NCBI GenBank assembly: GCA_030691225.1
Contig: JAUYES010000113.1
Location: forward strand, 1-5,026
DNA length: 5,026 nt
From: Holophaga sp.
GTDB taxonomy: Bacteria > Acidobacteriota > Holophagae > Holophagales > Holophagaceae
Direction of reading: 5' to 3'
Under the pieces are notes generated by a model. It was not told the DNA's origin and did not search any database. It saw only the letters and a program-made list of their open reading frames with translations. Shown piece by piece: positions 4,997 through 5,026 of this stretch (position 1 is the first letter of the stretch; every line of letters starts with the position of its first letter). A program made the position numbers and the translations under genes.

Positions 4997-5026
4997 AGCG
5001 TGACGATTCCATGGCGGTCGCACGAG

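Noticed and set aside
1..5026. CRISPR array, tRNA or rRNA genes, insertion sequence ends, phage or toxin-antitoxin genes
   Set aside because: No regularly spaced repeats of the right size, no RNA gene signatures and no transposase or terminal inverted repeats were found on reading both strands.

Overview
The window looks like chromosomal DNA from a GC-rich Gram-negative bacterium. It encodes an outer-membrane beta-barrel protein, several exported envelope proteins and a quinol-dependent nitric oxide reductase, so the host probably respires nitrogen oxides or detoxifies NO. Gene content recalls Acidobacteriota (Holophaga/Geothrix-like) or deltaproteobacterial genomes, but I cannot fix the taxon from the sequence.

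Left block (positions 1 to about 1933, minus strand): a compact run of four genes read right to left. They are a Met-rich small protein (1531-1875, perhaps starting at 1933), a 141-aa exported helical/coiled-coil protein (1038-1463), a 262-aa outer-membrane beta-barrel 'transporter'-type protein with a Met-Gly-Ser loop (253-1041), and a small exported YHS-like Cys protein that runs off the left edge (1-236). The last three are tightly packed (4-nt overlap, then 16 nt) with good ribosome binding sites, so they look co-transcribed. The Met-rich protein, the Met loop and the Cys cluster are all soft-metal ligand patterns. The block is therefore best read as a candidate copper or other soft-metal handling system in the envelope; this is inference.

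Middle (1934-2716): an intergenic region of about 95 bp with interleaved inverted repeats separates that block from a divergent plus-strand gene (2029-2592). That gene encodes a membrane-anchored regulator with two N-terminal membrane helices and a C-terminal LuxR-type helix-turn-helix, and it is the natural candidate to control the divergent block. A long, near-perfect hairpin (2657-2703) then ends both this gene and the convergent one.

Right block (2717-5026, minus strand): norZ/qNor, 739 aa, a fused NorC-like/NorB quinol nitric oxide reductase with all expected haem and FeB ligands visible and no haem c motif. Upstream is a perfect FNR/DNR-type palindrome (TTGAT-N4-ATCAA) whose centre lies exactly 41.5 bp from the start predicted by a -10-like TACAGT. 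Control by an FNR/CRP-superfamily regulator responding to low oxygen or NO is therefore well supported.

The most notable oddity is the Met-rich gene. A strong Shine-Dalgarno and ATG sit 58 nt upstream in a different frame, while the in-frame ATG has no ribosome binding site, so a frameshift, a sequence error or an unusual start arrangement is likely.
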